From: Platycnemis pennipes
Lineage: Eukaryota; Arthropoda; Insecta; Odonata; Platycnemididae
Direction: 5' to 3'
Length of the DNA: 64,000 nucleotides
Assembly: GCA_933228895.1 (NCBI GenBank)
Contig: OW121851.1
Coordinates: 111,931,271 to 111,995,270 of the forward strand
The translations under genes were made by a program, and so were the position numbers. Below are positions 8,892-20,901 of this stretch, in pieces. The notes beneath the pieces were generated by a model, which was not told where the DNA came from, made no database searches, and was given only the letters and a program-made list of their open reading frames with translations. Position 1 is the stretch's first letter; each line of letters begins with the position of its first letter.

Positions 8892-9106
8892 ATCGGCAGC
8901 ATAGTAAAGGAATGGGTGGGTAAAATATTGTTAGTCTTTAGTGGTAGCTCTTAGTTGCATGGTTAGTATTGTACGGTGGCATAGTAGACTATTATCTAAC
9001 ATGTTTCCACGTAGTAGCCTAGTTGCATGTCAATAGTGCATGTTTGGTAATCTTCTCCCCCTGCCATACAACCTCGTGGTGGCTTGCAGGGTATCGCGTA
9101 GAAGCT
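8892..9106 (+). mobile_element. CR1/L2-like LINE 3' region, old subfamily A
   Basis: GGCAGCATAGTAAAGGAATGG corresponds to the conserved GGCAGCATAGCAAAGGGATAGG at the C-terminal end of the ORF. It then reads through the TAGTTGCATG, GTGCATG and CCTGCCATACAACCTCG blocks to the GTAGA tail. The coding frame is lost. Confidence 0.7.
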
Positions 9107-9254
9107 TCGTATTTTATCGAAGCATCGTTATCATCAGGAGTCTACCAAAAATTTTAGATTCTTGCCTAACCTGCCCCTTTCTTTCCCCGTAACCATTCCT
9201 GTAAAATACATTCACCTTATACATACATGTATGTATTTTTACTTACTTATTTTT

Positions 9255-9345
9255 TTCTCTGTGGTATCCCTGTAAGTGGAATGCTGAATTGCTGACCGGA
9301 GGTTTTGGGTTCGAATCCGGATACGAGGGAATACTTTTGGAAATA
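9255..9345 (+). mobile_element. tRNA-derived SINE fragment
   Basis: A good B box (GGGTTCGAATCCGGATACG) lies about 45 bp after TTTTTTTCTCTGTGG, the word flanking the tRNA-like sequence at 1518-1640. The A box is poor. It overlaps a 128-residue minus-strand ORF that I do not recognise. Confidence 0.45.
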
Positions 9346-9991
9346 TCCATCCAAGCCTTATTCGGATCCAGAAAAAAAACTAAGATCTTCCCAGAAAAAA
9401 AGGATCTGGTTCCTCCACTCTTGAGATTTTCACACGCCTTTGGTCTTAATTGTTGATGAGCTCGACTCTCCCTATCCAGAGCAACCTTGTCGTTGAGCAC
9501 AACTTTTTTATGCCTTTCGAGGATCCTCTTATAAATAATTTGATATTTTGATTCCTTCATCGTATCTTTACTGCACCAGCCATCGTAGGTTCTTGAACAG
9601 TTGCGGCCAGAGCCACTCCCGCCTAGCAATTCTTATCACGTTAATGCTCCTTTTTATAGTCCCTTTAAAAACTTCGCATCTTCAGCTCTCTCTCATGCTC
9701 TTCAATATACATATTCGTTTCCTCCCTCTTCTTTCTTACCTATCATTCTTCCATCAACTTTTCCAGTACATTGTTTCACATCACCTAATGAGTCCACTTT
9801 TTCGAATTTCTCCCGAAAACTCCCTCTCATCTACTGTGTACATTACTTATTTGTTCGTCCTTCTGTCTCTCTCCATCTTACCTTCTACTTTCTCCTCAAA
9901 ACCCACATTTGTATCCACTTACTAAATTTCTTCTTCAACTCTGAAAGTATAAGTCCCGTAGCCATCCACATAAGACCGAGCTAATACCATA
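9346..9991. other. Pyrimidine-rich stretch, no gene recognised
   Basis: Two overlapping plus-strand ORFs of about 125 residues (9548-9984) are Ser/Leu/Phe-rich and reflect the CT-rich composition. No domain seen. Confidence 0.45.
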
Positions 9992-10122
9992 AGAGTTAAT
10001 CAACTTATATATCAGTTTATGGTGGTTTTATCAATGTGAATTAGAATATATGATTTCCCATCTATTTTCAGGTGATGTTTACTACGACTTTAGTGTTCTA
10101 ACCAAACTGGAAAATAGTAATG
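9992..10122 (+). repeat. Dispersed repeat R, copy 1
   Basis: Matches 15838-15965 in the same orientation over about 125 bp: AGTTAAT.CAACTT.TATATCA, then GTAAATTAG-like, ATGAT.TCCCATCT, TCACTACGA and GTGTTCTAA words. Non-coding, of unknown type. Confidence 0.65.
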
Positions 10123-12474
10123 AGAAACGCCCTGTCAAACACCTTCGTATAATTTCATGTGATTTTATTTTGATTAAAAAATAGTTGTTTTTTTACTCAT
10201 TCGTAGTATGTGATTCGATGATAAACCATCTTCCATGGGAGAAAGAACGTGTCAAGTAGTTTTACAGTTGCCTGTGAGAAATTTCTATTACTTAGACTGA
10301 GAAGTATAACTGTAGAGATGTATTCCTGATGATAAGGAAGTATAACAAAAGTTCATGGAATCATAATTCTGGAGGCCTCTGGTGCTATTTGTTTCCGAGC
10401 GCTATAATTTAAGCAGAACGCTTCTCTACGGGAGAAGGAAATTCATATGAAAATTCTTGATTTTTATCTTAGCCATGGGAAATTCTTGATTCATCGTGGA
10501 AATTTCTAATTACACACACCTATCATTTGACACCATGAGAAAAAGGAAAAGAAGAGAAATTCACATTACAGCCTCAAGGTAGGAGATAACTCGGGGAACT
10601 ATCAGAGATCTGAAGATGGGAATTCTCGCCGATGAGTTACCGAATAAGAAGATTTCGTGCTTCAAGGAGTCATGATATCGTCATCGTGGAGTGGTCGTAT
10701 TCCAGTCTCGCTCAAGCCTGGCAATCTCTTTTCGGAACAAGCGCATGGTAGTTAACCTTGCAAGAAGAGAAACATCGAGGTGCGATTTCGAATGTATCCT
10801 CCTTCCGACTTTCACGATTTCTCTTTCTCTTATCGATCCCTCGCGCTGTTCAGTGATCTCCGTACAGCCAACACACCTCGGTGTCAAATCCTTTATCCCT
10901 TTTGCGGTCGTTTTGCTCAAAGATCCGTCCCGTTTGTCGGATAGCCGAGCGTAAAGGCGGAGATTTTCTTTGAAAAAATTCCCTGAATTTGTAAAAAAAA
11001 AACTACCGTACTCCGCCTTCATCCTTTTTCCGATCCATGATTCCCTTTCTATGCCCTCGGAGATAAATATCATTACGCCGGCCTGTGCCGCATCAATTGT
11101 TCGGGTGCCAAACCGATCCGCTTTCTCCACTGAATGAGGATTTGTGGACCCAGTGGACCATTCAGAGAACATCCTCTTCTCCTTCTTGTCCCACTCTCCT
11201 TGGTATTGGAGAGGTTTTTGCTTGCCTGGCGTAGCACCCGTGCCAATAACCTAATGCCATGGATTTACAGGTGACGAAAATCGTCCTTCCCCATTGTGCT
11301 AGGATTCGTTTGTGACGCGATACGTGGTAGGCTGTTGGGTGATGTGCCGGCTTAAAGGACGGTTCACATTGAATGTTTAAGAAAGTTGCAAAGTTTAGCC
11401 TTTGCATTGATATGTAAACGGTTTTAAAATGCCGTAAAAGCATAACTTATCGTAGAAGACGCACATCTTCGCCATGAAAGTTACGTCGACAAGTTGGCAA
11501 ATCAGGAAGGAGCTTAAAATCTTAAGTCCCAATGGGGGCGTTTACTCGAAACCGAAATAGCAATTTTGTGCATGAAATTGTTAGATGGAAACGAAAAACA
11601 AATTTTAGTGAAAATATTAATCTTCTAACCACAACTGTTCACTAATAAATCAAACATTAAAATAAAAAAAAGGTTAAGCCCACCGTTGTGTTAAGCTGCT
11701 TTGTTAACATTGACGTCATTTTCCTCCCGTCCTTGACTGCTTTTAGGGGAAGGGAAGGGAGTGGAGTGGGGTTCTCTGAAGGTCTGCTCTCACAGTTCCT
11801 GTCTCAATCGCTCCTATTGGCAGAGTCAGCTCTGTCCCCCCTCCCCCCCCCCCCCCTTTGCGATAAGGCGAAGTGGCTTCGCGGGCTCAGGTGTGATTGG
11901 ACGAAGTCAGTGACGTCAGAAGTTGCACCACTCCCACTTTTACGAAAGGGTTAAAAACATCAGTTTTTCGCCGCTTATAACTCGAGGCATAATTGACAGA
12001 TCAAGAAACGGAAAATTACGGGTCTTTTTCTTTTGCCAACTATCAGATCCGGCAATAAAAAAATATGGTAAACGACCCCATTGCAAGCGATTGTGGTCTT
12101 TGCTCTAGCGACGGTCGATGTGACAATAAGAAGTACAGTATTTAAACACAAACATTTTTAAGATTTTTAGAACATAGGAAAGAAGCGTGACGTATGAAGC
12201 AAAATTGGACCCTTGATCTTCCCTCTGTGTTGATTTGTGTTACCTGCCGCCTTCTTCGTCCACAGTCCGTAGACTGCTCAGTTCCACATCCGCGAGAGAA
12301 GTGCATGGTAATTCTGCCTTTTACGTACATTTCCAAGTTTTAATAGTGCTGTTTTCAGACCCATCGTAGTTGTTCACAGTTTTGTTCATAAAAATTATCA
12401 ATTTGTATATTCCTCTATTATAATTAGTAACAAAATTTGAGTATGGTACAGAATACAAGGTATTATGATGATGT
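10123..12474. other. No gene confirmed; one 163-residue minus ORF
   Basis: The minus-strand ORF 11172-10681 (163 residues) is the longest reading frame not explained by a transposon. It is rich in Arg, Lys, Glu, Ser and Thr, has no domain I recognise and no clear splice or promoter context, and a plus-strand ORF overlaps it. A C-tract of 14 lies at 11843-11856. The rest is AT-rich and unassigned. Confidence 0.4.
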
Positions 12475-12998
12475 TCAATTTACTTTGCAAGCTATCATTA
12501 AGTTTTGCTGCTGGTGGTGGATTTCATCATGCATGCACTACCTGTTAAAGAGGATTAATAACGGCATTTTAGACGAAATTTAAAAAAAATTTAAGAGCAG
12601 AGCTAGTATGCATAAACGTGCTCTTAGTTGAGCTAGCTAAAAGTCGCTGTACCGACCTGCAGCTATTGGGACTACCTGTTGTTTACTTTGTGTAATGTAT
12701 AGCATTGAATATAATCATGGCTATTTAAATCCCTAATAGTACGAGGAAAGAAACGCATCTTCAATCTGTCGGTTCGGCAATAAATGTTCCAAATTTTGTT
12801 TCTGGTCCGATATACAATAGGAGTTCGTAAAATTTGTTTAACGTCATCAGTAAAAATATCGTCTTAGATTTACTTTAGAGATTAAGTCTGTATTTCAATA
12901 TACGATCTAAAAACGATTACCATTTAAGTTATCTTCATAGGATGGTTACGCCTACATCATTGTCGTACCGTCGTCCCTTTACTTTACAAGTCATTCAA
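12475..12998 (-). mobile_element. CR1/L2-like LINE, old subfamily B
   Basis: The degraded 3' end (TTACTTTGCAAGCTATCATTAAG) is followed by CATGCATGCACTAC, the CTAATAGTACGAGGAAAGAAACGC block and the TCTGTCGGTTCGGCAATAAAT segment of the coding end, continuing to the GTCGTACCGTCGTCCCTTTAC block. No open frame remains. Confidence 0.75.
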
Positions 12999-13528
12999 GA
13001 TTAGTGAATGATTTTTTTTGTCCGTGTTCCTATTATTCTGAGGTTTGAAATATTATCGACGTGTATCTGTTTTCCGCAGTATCGCCCACGTGGCGAGTAC
13101 ATAAATGGCGGCATATATCGTCACTCTCATCCACTTTTCCTGAGAGGGACGGATCGATACGCCTAATACGCCGCAAGCATCATTCACCATATCGTCCCCC
13201 GAGTGGGTGTCGTCTTGCTGAGCCATCCCGAATGAAAGAACTGCTGGCTCCTCCCTGTACTTTCTTTCAAACCCCTCCATCTCATGTCAATGTCTCCTTT
13301 CGTTCCCGCCAATCGCTCTCCTACCCCCTTTCAACGCTTTTCGTCTCACCTAGGAAGTCCTTTCGACGTAGTAATCGTTAGTTATTACAATTTAAACAAA
13401 TGCCTCAACGAAATATGATGATTTTTGTTCTTTATGTTAGATTCCGTTTTTTATTCAAATTTGCTACGGTTTTTATCTCTTTTTTTCACTTTTTACATTA
13501 TTTTTTTACATTCATATTAAAACATATT
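12999..13528. other. No gene seen
   Basis: A GC-richer block at 13060-13380 has ORFs on both strands (106 and 75 residues) with no recognisable domain. Confidence 0.45.
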
Positions 13529-13793
13529 GGGGTCGTGGTGGCCTAGTGGGTGGAGCGCTAGGCTGCGTACTGCAGGGTACCGGGCACAGATCCGTGTCAA
13601 GTCTTTCTGGACATCCCCATTGTTTTCTGATTGTCAGAACATCGTGGGAAATCGCAGGTGGCCCAGAAAAAGGAAGGAATTAGGTAGGCCCCCTACCATG
13701 AGTGTGTGAATTTCACGCGCCAATGGATCGGTACGGGATGAGCTCTACGCTCACCTATGAAACCAGCTTTAGGGGTTGAACACTGAGCGAGAA
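13529..13793 (+). mobile_element. SINE-B copy 1, near full length
   Basis: Head GGGGTCGTGGTGGCCTAGTG with a tRNA-like A box and a weaker B box (CACAGATCCGTGTCAAG), then CTTTCTGGACA.CCCC, TGTCAGAAC, TGTGAATTTCACGCGCCA, GAGCTCTACGCTCACCTAT and a GGTTGAACACTGAGCGAG end. Every block recurs in order in the reverse copy at 20608-20890. Confidence 0.85.
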
Positions 13794-14610
13794 ATACATG
13801 ATCCTGCGAAAGTGTTTAAAATTTGTTCGAATAATCACGTCAAAAATGCCCAAAAAAATGTCCCAAAGTAAATAAATTTTTCAAAATATATAAGTAGTAT
13901 TTGAGGATAAGAATCTTAATGGAAAGCCAGGGCAAACTTTACTATGTGGGAAAAGGCGCCAGTACTTCCTGAGAGAGAGTATTGGTGCTCAAATCTCTAT
14001 AATCCTACTTGTCTCCCTCAGCGATTTTTCCATGTGAAAATTTTGACATTTGCCCCAGAAAACTCTGGGAGGAGCCGATGGAAGATCGTCGAATCTACGA
14101 TCGTGACAGCCTCTTGCGTCATCAAAGCTGTGAAAAAATGTTTGAAAAAAAAAATCAGTCGGAATCGTTTCCTTCCTTTCCCTCTGCATTGAGATAATGG
14201 GGGGGGGGGGGTAGAGGGGAGGGAGGAGAGCGAATGAATGAATGAAATAGTGAGGCCGATTGAGTGAGTGAGTGGGCGAGGGTGGTCGGGTGGGTGTCCG
14301 AAAGCGGACGTCATCGAAGGAGGCGGAAATGAATCGTGAAGAAAGGGGAGGTGGGGAAGGAAGGAGGATTGGGGTAAAGGAAGGGGGGAGACGATGTGGG
14401 CGTAATTAGGGCCATGGGAGTAGCCAGAAAGGTGTAGGAGGGAGTGTGGAGGAAGGAGAGAAAAATATACGCCTTCCCTCAGAGCAGGGCGCGTGAGTCG
14501 CATGATGCCTGTTAATTTCCCAGGGTGCGAAAAGGAGGGTAGTCTAGTGGATAGTTCCTAAGCTATACCCAGTTACCATTATCCCTTAGCGGCGATCTTT
14601 TTTGGGACCC
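13794..14610. other. Purine-rich stretch with G-tract, no gene
   Basis: A run of 13 G lies at 14199-14211, followed by about 250 bp of strongly purine-rich DNA with GAAT and GAGT tetramer runs. The 161-residue minus-strand ORF 14503-14018 is the pyrimidine strand read as Ser/Pro/Leu and is not a credible protein. Confidence 0.55.
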
Positions 14611-15206
14611 TCTACATCTACATCATACCTTGCAAGCCACCTTAAACGTGTGTGGTGGGATGTGAATTCACATCAAAACATGCATTGCGTATCGTAAAAA
14701 GGATTAGTAATAACATACTAATATAAACTTCAATTTTTAAAAAAGATCAAAGTAGCAAAGCATGCATGTAAAAGCATGCTGTTAGTTGGGTTAGCTTCAA
14801 GTCTTTATACCAACATGAAACTACCTATGCTATCTATTGATACACTCGTATTTATGCTATTGAATATATTTACAGCTTTTCATATCCCTAATTGTACGAG
14901 GAAAGAAGGTAATTTTGAATCTGTCAGTTCGGTAATAAATTTCTTTAGTTTTGTGATTATGGTCCAGTCTGCCATAGTAAGTTTGAGTTCACAAAATATG
15001 TTTAACGTCATCAGTGAAAATATTATCTTGGAATTTTATTTAGACATCGTCTAGATTTCAACCTACGATCTGACAGTGATGCCAATTTTAATTCATTTAA
15101 TAGAGTGGTTACGCTAATATCGTTATCATACAGTCCCTTTACAAATGTTGCCGATCTTCGTTTCACACGTTCAAGTCATCATTTAGATATATTTCATATG
15201 GATCGC
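14611..15206 (-). mobile_element. CR1/L2-like LINE, subfamily B, 5'-truncated
   Basis: Tail TCTACATCTACATCATACC, then CTTGCAAGCCACC and GTGTGTGGTGGG. It then follows the same blocks as the copy at 1770 through the C-terminal coding region (AGTTCGGTAATAAATTTC, AACGTCATCAGTGAAAATAT) to CATATGGATCGC at the truncated end. Frames are broken. Confidence 0.85.
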
Positions 15207-15290
15207 AGGACCATCGTGACAACACAAAGGTTGGGGGTTCGTATCCAGGGTATGTATGTCGTGTTCGTCGTAGAATGAAGTTTTTAGGAT
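15207..15290 (+). mobile_element. tRNA-derived SINE fragment
   Basis: ACCATCGTGACAACACAAAGG, then a B-box-like GGGGGTTCGTATCCAGGG. It sits directly at the truncated end of the preceding LINE. Low information. Confidence 0.35.
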
Positions 15291-15837
15291 TATAAGATAA
15301 AATTTGGCATCCGTGTTGGAGCACCGTATAGAAAAACACTATTTCCCTCAGAAAGTCTGAAGTGTCCGATAAAATGGCTGCTTCATCTATTAATAATGCA
15401 CTTTGATTATCTTTTTTCTCACAATTCTTTCCAAGTATTTCGTTGTTTCCTTCGTTAATATATATTATATCTTAATTTTTTCTGCAGAATTACAATTCAG
15501 ATACTGTTTTTCTTACTTACCTGAAGATGTAATTGTCTGAGACCCATCGGCATGCACTTACATGTCTCAGATGTGTGATGTGCATGAATGTGCATTAAAT
15601 TTTGTTTCCTTTTTTCTAAACTTATTTCTCTGTGTAGTGTTCATGCGGCTCCTCTTGTAATAAAGAACCCTCTTTGCCGGGGTTTCGTCTAGATCATGCC
15701 CTAGTAGAGTGTAACTCAGATGTAAGGTGATCTTACAGTTTGTGTTATTTCGATTCATTTAGCTTAAAAGTAATCCTGTTGACAAACACATCTTAATTGT
15801 CCGTAGTAAATTAAAACTTAAAAAAAAAACTTTCAAA
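15291..15837. other. No gene seen
   Basis: AT-rich, with short ORFs only and no recognised repeat. Confidence 0.5.
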
Positions 15838-15965
15838 AAGTTAATGCAACTTCTATATCATTTTTGGATGGTTTTAGCGATGTAAATTAGGATTTATGAT
15901 GTCCCATCTTTTTTAGGTAATGCTCACTACGATTTTTGTGTTCTAATCTAAGTAGAAATAGGATA
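15838..15965 (+). repeat. Dispersed repeat R, copy 2
   Basis: Counterpart of 9992-10122, about three quarters identical by eye, same orientation. Confidence 0.65.
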
Positions 15966-16905
15966 GGAGCTCTTGGTCTTTATATTCCTATACCGTTGCC
16001 AATCTGGCTACCAAGGATAGTGTGTTGATTGTTTCTTCTTGCTTCGTCTATCTCTAGATATTTCACGTGACGAATAGCATCACCCTTCCACGCATTCGTG
16101 GTTTTGTTTCCCTAGGTAAATTTAGGTCAGAATTTCTGCCCTTCCGCATCAACGGATGATTTAAAAGTGGAAAATTCAGTTTTTTTTTCAATTTGGTTCT
16201 TCTTGATCCAACACTATTTATTTTATTTTACCCTTACTCAATTTACTCTTTTTTTTTAAAAAAAGAAGAGCTTGGCGTGAGTCCTTTTACCGTGATGGTG
16301 AGCCGGCCAACATTTCTGGAATTTTAACGCGTTGTCCCACGATTTTGGAGGTCTTCCGATCCTTTTGTAAAGCCTCGTCGCTCGGCCCAATTTGGTTATG
16401 GTGCAATTTATGGCCTGCCCTCCGTCGAATGTTCCAAAGAGATAAGGTTCACCCCCCCCCCCCCCCCCACCCTAATCGGATCAGCGCAAAGGAAATGGAT
16501 GCAGCGAATTTCACGCCGGAGCGCGTACTCATCTGATTAAAATTGCGCCTGGCTCATTTCGTTTATTCTTCGCCGGTTGATGTCCATCGCTTGAAAATTT
16601 CCGTTCGGCAGAGTCTTGCGTTTCGTTCGCGCGGAAGGTTTGCGTTGGGAAAAACGGGTAGGTGGCGCTGGCAATGTAGTCATTTCAGCTGGTTAAATGT
16701 CCCGTGACTCATATTATTGGCGTCATCGACTTTTTTAAAATGGCTCTCCAATCCTCTTGAGAGAGCAAATTTCTTCCTGCGTGGTATCGTCGTAATTTTC
16801 TCGTCGCAAAGCTTCTCGTTGGTATGCTTTTAAATTTTGTATATTGTATGATAATATGAATTATATTTATGTGAATTGTTTTTATGCGAATGTAAATTAT
16901 ATTTA
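15966..16905. other. No gene seen; C-tract
   Basis: A run of 17 C lies at 16452-16468. Otherwise there is mixed sequence with no recognised gene or repeat. Confidence 0.5.
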
Positions 16906-17193
16906 GAAGTCCTAAGAAGAGTGGGAGAAAAGAGATGTCTACTGAAAACCTTAAAAAGAAGACGGGAAAACTTAATAGGCCACATCTTGAGACACGATGG
17001 CCTGATTAAGGGAACGTCGGGGGAAAAGTGAACGGGAAGAATGGAAAAGGCAGGCCTCGTATGAGATGTATGGAGAAAGTTGTGAAGGATGTAAAAGAGA
17101 GGAGCTACGTCAGTATGAAGAGGTTGGCCGATAGAAGAATCGGGTGGAGGGCTGCGTCAAACCAATCCTAGGTTTGTTGAACGATGATGGTGA
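16906..17193 (+). pseudogene. RTE-like LINE C-terminal fragment
   Basis: Reads EVLRRVGEKRCLLKTLKRRR, IGHILRHDGLI, then after a frameshift GKGRPRMRCMEKVVKDVKER and GWRAASNQS followed by a stop and a GATGATGG end. The same segment occurs in the copies at 46208 and 55229. This is the domain downstream of the reverse transcriptase. It is 5'-truncated and frameshifted. Confidence 0.8.
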
Positions 17194-19340
17194 AATTATA
17201 TTTAAGCTTTTGATTAGTAATAAATTCTCAAGAACTAACCAACGGGAAGGAGTATTCAGCAGCGATCGTGTATTATATTTAAATACATTTGGCTTATTTT
17301 GTGATTGAACTTAGTATGTACGGGCAGTAGACCCGAAGGTGATGAAAATGAAGGGTTTGCGAGTGTCATTGTTTGGAATACACTTACCTTGGCACCTATA
17401 CCTCACGCGAATTGATCGCATTCAATCCTGTTGCGAATCTTAACCCTGATTTCAAGAGTGCGATCCCACTTCGTAAATATTTGAGACCTCTTGTATTGTT
17501 TTAAATGAATTTAAACGTAAGAAATTTACCTCAAGCAAGTGAATATGCAAATTTGTTTTTCGGTATGTTTTCATGGGACTTGATGCCTCAAATGGTTGAC
17601 ATTGATGTGAAAATCTTTATTTTACGCTGTAATCATGCAATGATACTAGCGTTGAAGAGTAGGAAAAATTGCATCTAGATATTGTCATGAAAAGGGGAAG
17701 GGTCATCCTTATACGATAGACAAGATGGGTCTTCTGGGACAAGATGACATGAAGGAGGCAATCAAAGGAATTGCGAGTTCTAAGAATTGCAATGGATGGT
17801 AACTAATGAAGCTTTTGCAGCTAGTGACTAATTATGCTTGGCTTAGGCGCTCTCGCCCGCTTGAACATTCAGTCATATTTCTTTACCGAAAACCACGGTG
17901 TAAAATGTTTTTAAGGGCTGTCTTCCGTGCTCTATCGTGACCTCCGGAATTGGACTCGTGATGCGTGCTCTTTCTCTGTCGGAGCCATCATCAGTGATGA
18001 GGAATACTAGCCAACGCAGAGCATAAACCCCTTTTCGTTTCCATTGAAATGAAAGCTGCCCTAGATCTGAACTTTGATGTACGTACTGCTCTAGAATTTT
18101 GGAATTAAATCTCTAGCTCTCGCCGAATGCATGTTCGCTCGTATTTGGGAGTGTCTCACTTCATTATTAATGATTGCCCTCTAGTTGAGCATTCATTAAG
18201 GGAATAGGGATACGGATGAAATGGCAACGGCACGCCGGGGAATTTTATTTATTTTCGTCTCTACGTCCAGACTCTCGCGTTGCCGTCGTTTCTGCGAGCA
18301 GTTTACTCGAGTAACTAAGCTAATGGCCAATGATGTGCGTGCTAGCTGTATAAATTTTGTAGTTCCTGGAAAGGGATAACTTTGTTAATTATGTTATGCG
18401 TGGAGGAAGTTATGGAGCGTGTGGGATTCCAAAGGGGCTGTTTTCCTGCTTATAAATTCTTTCTCCGATTAATTCCATATTCAGTGCAGTGGGAATAAGA
18501 ACGGTGCTGTTTCTTTTTATATTAGTATTTAATAAAACTTCCATTAGGCTGCTAATTTTCCTCTTACAGTTCTTTGTAGATCTGTCATATACCCGCGTTT
18601 TTAACCCTCTTAAGTAATAATGATATTGCATATTCTTGTATTATAGCAGCAAAAAGTTTATTTTATGGTGAGACTCTACACATATTAGCATGTTCGTTTT
18701 ATCTTATTCTTAAGTCAGTCCAAACTTTCAGCCCCAAAAACATTTCAACTTTCTTTACAGCATGTATTGTTCATCTTACCAATAAATCTGACTCTTGTCC
18801 CGACGCACGAGGAACTTACTTTACCTGCATTGGTCGATTCCATTTCAGAGAATTCGAAATCATACGTGTGATATTAGTTCAGAGATTAGTTGCATATGCT
18901 CCAATGATTAAAGTCATAGTTGTACATTATTGTACTGTAGCTGCTGCAACTAAATAAACACTATCGTTACTATACACGCACTGTTAACGTAGGGCTTCTT
19001 TCAAGTATGGGTTCTTCCACACCAATTCACTATTTTATTTCTGATTTTGTACAGAGAATGACGTCATTTTGACGAATGGGTTGTATGGATTAAGGTAAAC
19101 CTTAATGACGTAGGCTGATTTCATATTCGGTGGAAATAATATCTTTAGTGCACCATTAAAAAAGATTAATTAAAATTTACCTTCGAGTAGAATGAAATAT
19201 ATCAGAGTGATTCTTATCTGGTGTCGAAATCATTAAGAACATACTTGAACAAATAGATATATTTTATCTTATTCCTTTGTGAAATTAATGTGTAACTAAG
19301 TGATAGTGTAGATGCTGGTTGTTATGTACCCAGCAACCCA
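17194..19340. other. Over 2 kb with no gene recognised
   Basis: AT-rich to mixed sequence. ORFs are below 75 residues and without domains. No inverted or tandem structure of note was seen. Confidence 0.5.
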
Positions 19341-19612
19341 TCCTTTATCATAATCATCAGTATTTCAATCCTAGGATTGGTTTACTGGAGCCCTCCATTC
19401 TGCCCTGTTCGGTTTTAATTACCTCACGCCCCGGTATGTTTTCTGTTTCACTTCCTTCTTTATTTGCCCTATACACTTGTCCCTTGGTCTTCCTCGAGGG
19501 AACTTCCCTTCAACCTTCCCTTCTATTATATTTCTAACTAATTCATTGTGCCTCAAGGTATGTCCAATCCATCTGGTTCTTCTTTGCCGTAGGGTTTTCC
19601 ATATTGTCCTTT
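19341..19612 (-). pseudogene. RTE-like LINE C-terminal fragment
   Basis: On the minus strand: KTLRQRRTRWIGHTLRHNEL, then VRNIIEGKVEGKFPRGRPRD, an in-frame stop, and AEWRA.VNQS before the terminal stop and a TGATGATTATGAT end. It is more distant from the other RTE-like copies and may be another subfamily. Confidence 0.75.
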
Positions 19613-20263
19613 CTTCATCTGCTCTTCTTCATCTGCTCTTCTTTTTATATTGCGCAAATGGCATGAGATGCCATTGGTCACCTTTCCCGAATAACAGTAT
19701 TTTTTTATTCGGGGAGGCGGTCGACAACTAAAGTTAGAGCAGAAATGATTTGGGACTCCTTTTTTAGATAGTCTGAAGAGAGGTAGAGTATGTATTTGTG
19801 TACTTGACTGAAATTTAATGCAGGAAACAAGGAGTTGTTAGGAAGGAAGGCAAGGGCCAATATACTTGAGGGGGTATTATTCGCAAACCTACCATCGTTA
19901 GTGAAATACGCTTAAAAAAGAAGGCCATAACTAAACCAAAAAGGAAACAGTTTTCCAAAAATAATGCTTATCTTATAGATTTGTTGGGGAATTACCTTAA
20001 GGTGACGTGAACTCTTGCCTCTTCTCCCGCACACTGACTTGTGCTGAGGTACGCGAATGACCTCTGCCCAGTCGCGCGGCACCATGCAATCACTGTCACT
20101 TCCGTGCCGTCCGCGCTAATTCAATTACACGTCTGGCGCATCCGTGCTTGGCGGCAATTACTGTCCCTTGCTCCTCCGCAAACGTCATCTGCGCTTTCGT
20201 CGGTTACCCCTGTGGTGCTCGAACACTTGGGGGATTCGCAAAGGGGAAGGCGCATGAACATTG
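19613..20263. other. No gene seen
   Basis: 20041-20260 is GC-rich with one 93-residue ORF lacking recognisable domains; the rest is unassigned. Confidence 0.4.
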
Positions 20264-20510
20264 TTCATCTACATCTACGTAATACCCTACGAGCCATCTT
20301 GAGGGTGTGTGGCAGGGGTTGAAGATCACCAAACATGCACTTCTGACATGCAACTTGGAGCTAAAATGATACTATTACATGGAAACATTCTAACGTTAAA
20401 GTAACTTTAAAGCATGCTTCATACATTACAGACTACTCCAGCAATTTTTCGCCCACCTATCCCTTTGCTTTACTGCCTATGGCCTTCTCTTGTGGTCTGA
20501 GGGAACAAGG
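20264..20510 (-). mobile_element. CR1/L2-like LINE 3' region, subfamily C
   Basis: CATCTACATCTACGTAATACC, then ACGAGCCATCTTGAGGGTG, AGATCACCAAACATGCAC, TACTATTACATGGAAAC and CCCACCTATCCCTTTGCTTT. Only the 3' untranslated part and the very end of the ORF are retained. Confidence 0.8.
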
Positions 20511-20607
20511 ATGTTGACGTAGGTTGCAATAGCGCTGATAATTGTCAGTATTAAATTTTCTCCACCAATCCTCGGTGGTGATAAAAAATTCGAGGTGGTG
20601 ACGATAT

Positions 20608-20890
20608 CACACTCACTCAGTGATTCAACCCGAAGGTTGGTCTTTGATAGGTGAGAGTGGAGCTCACCCCATACTAAGCCAATGGCGTGTGAAATTCATA
20701 CGCCCATTCTGGGTAGGGGGGGGCAGTTCCTTTCCCTGGGCTGCAATTTCCTAGGAAGTTCTGACATGCAGCAAATCGAATCGCGAGGATTTTAAATAGG
20801 GGTGTCCAGAAAGGATCTTGCCCGGGATTTGAACTCTGGACCCTCCGGTCAGTAGCTCAGTGCCCTACCCACTAGACCACCACGACCCCC
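20608..20890 (-). mobile_element. SINE-B copy 2 with perfect target duplication
   Basis: Flanked by the 11-bp direct repeat GGTGACGATAT at 20597-20607 and 20891-20901. On the minus strand it starts GGGGGTCGTGGTGGTCTAGT (tRNA-like, B box GAGTTCAAATCCCGGGC), continues CTTTCTGGACACCCC, TGTCAGAACTTCCTAGGAA, GAATTTCACACGCCA and GAGCTCCACTCTCACCTAT, and ends CACTGAGTGAGTGTG. The head recalls tRNA with a wide A box. It is about 283 bp and non-coding. Confidence 0.92.
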
Positions 20891-20901
20891 GGTGACGATA
20901 T

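Noticed and set aside
10681..11172. 163-residue minus-strand ORF as a gene
   Set aside because: No domain, no splice or promoter context, and an opposing ORF in the same region; length alone is not enough.
14018..14503. 161-residue minus-strand ORF as a protein
   Set aside because: It is the complement of a purine-rich stretch; composition is Ser/Pro/Leu/His low complexity.
16452..16468. C17, and the C14, G13 and G17 runs elsewhere, as functional elements
   Set aside because: Homopolymer runs are common in such genomes and can be assembly-length artefacts; no structure around them except in H2.
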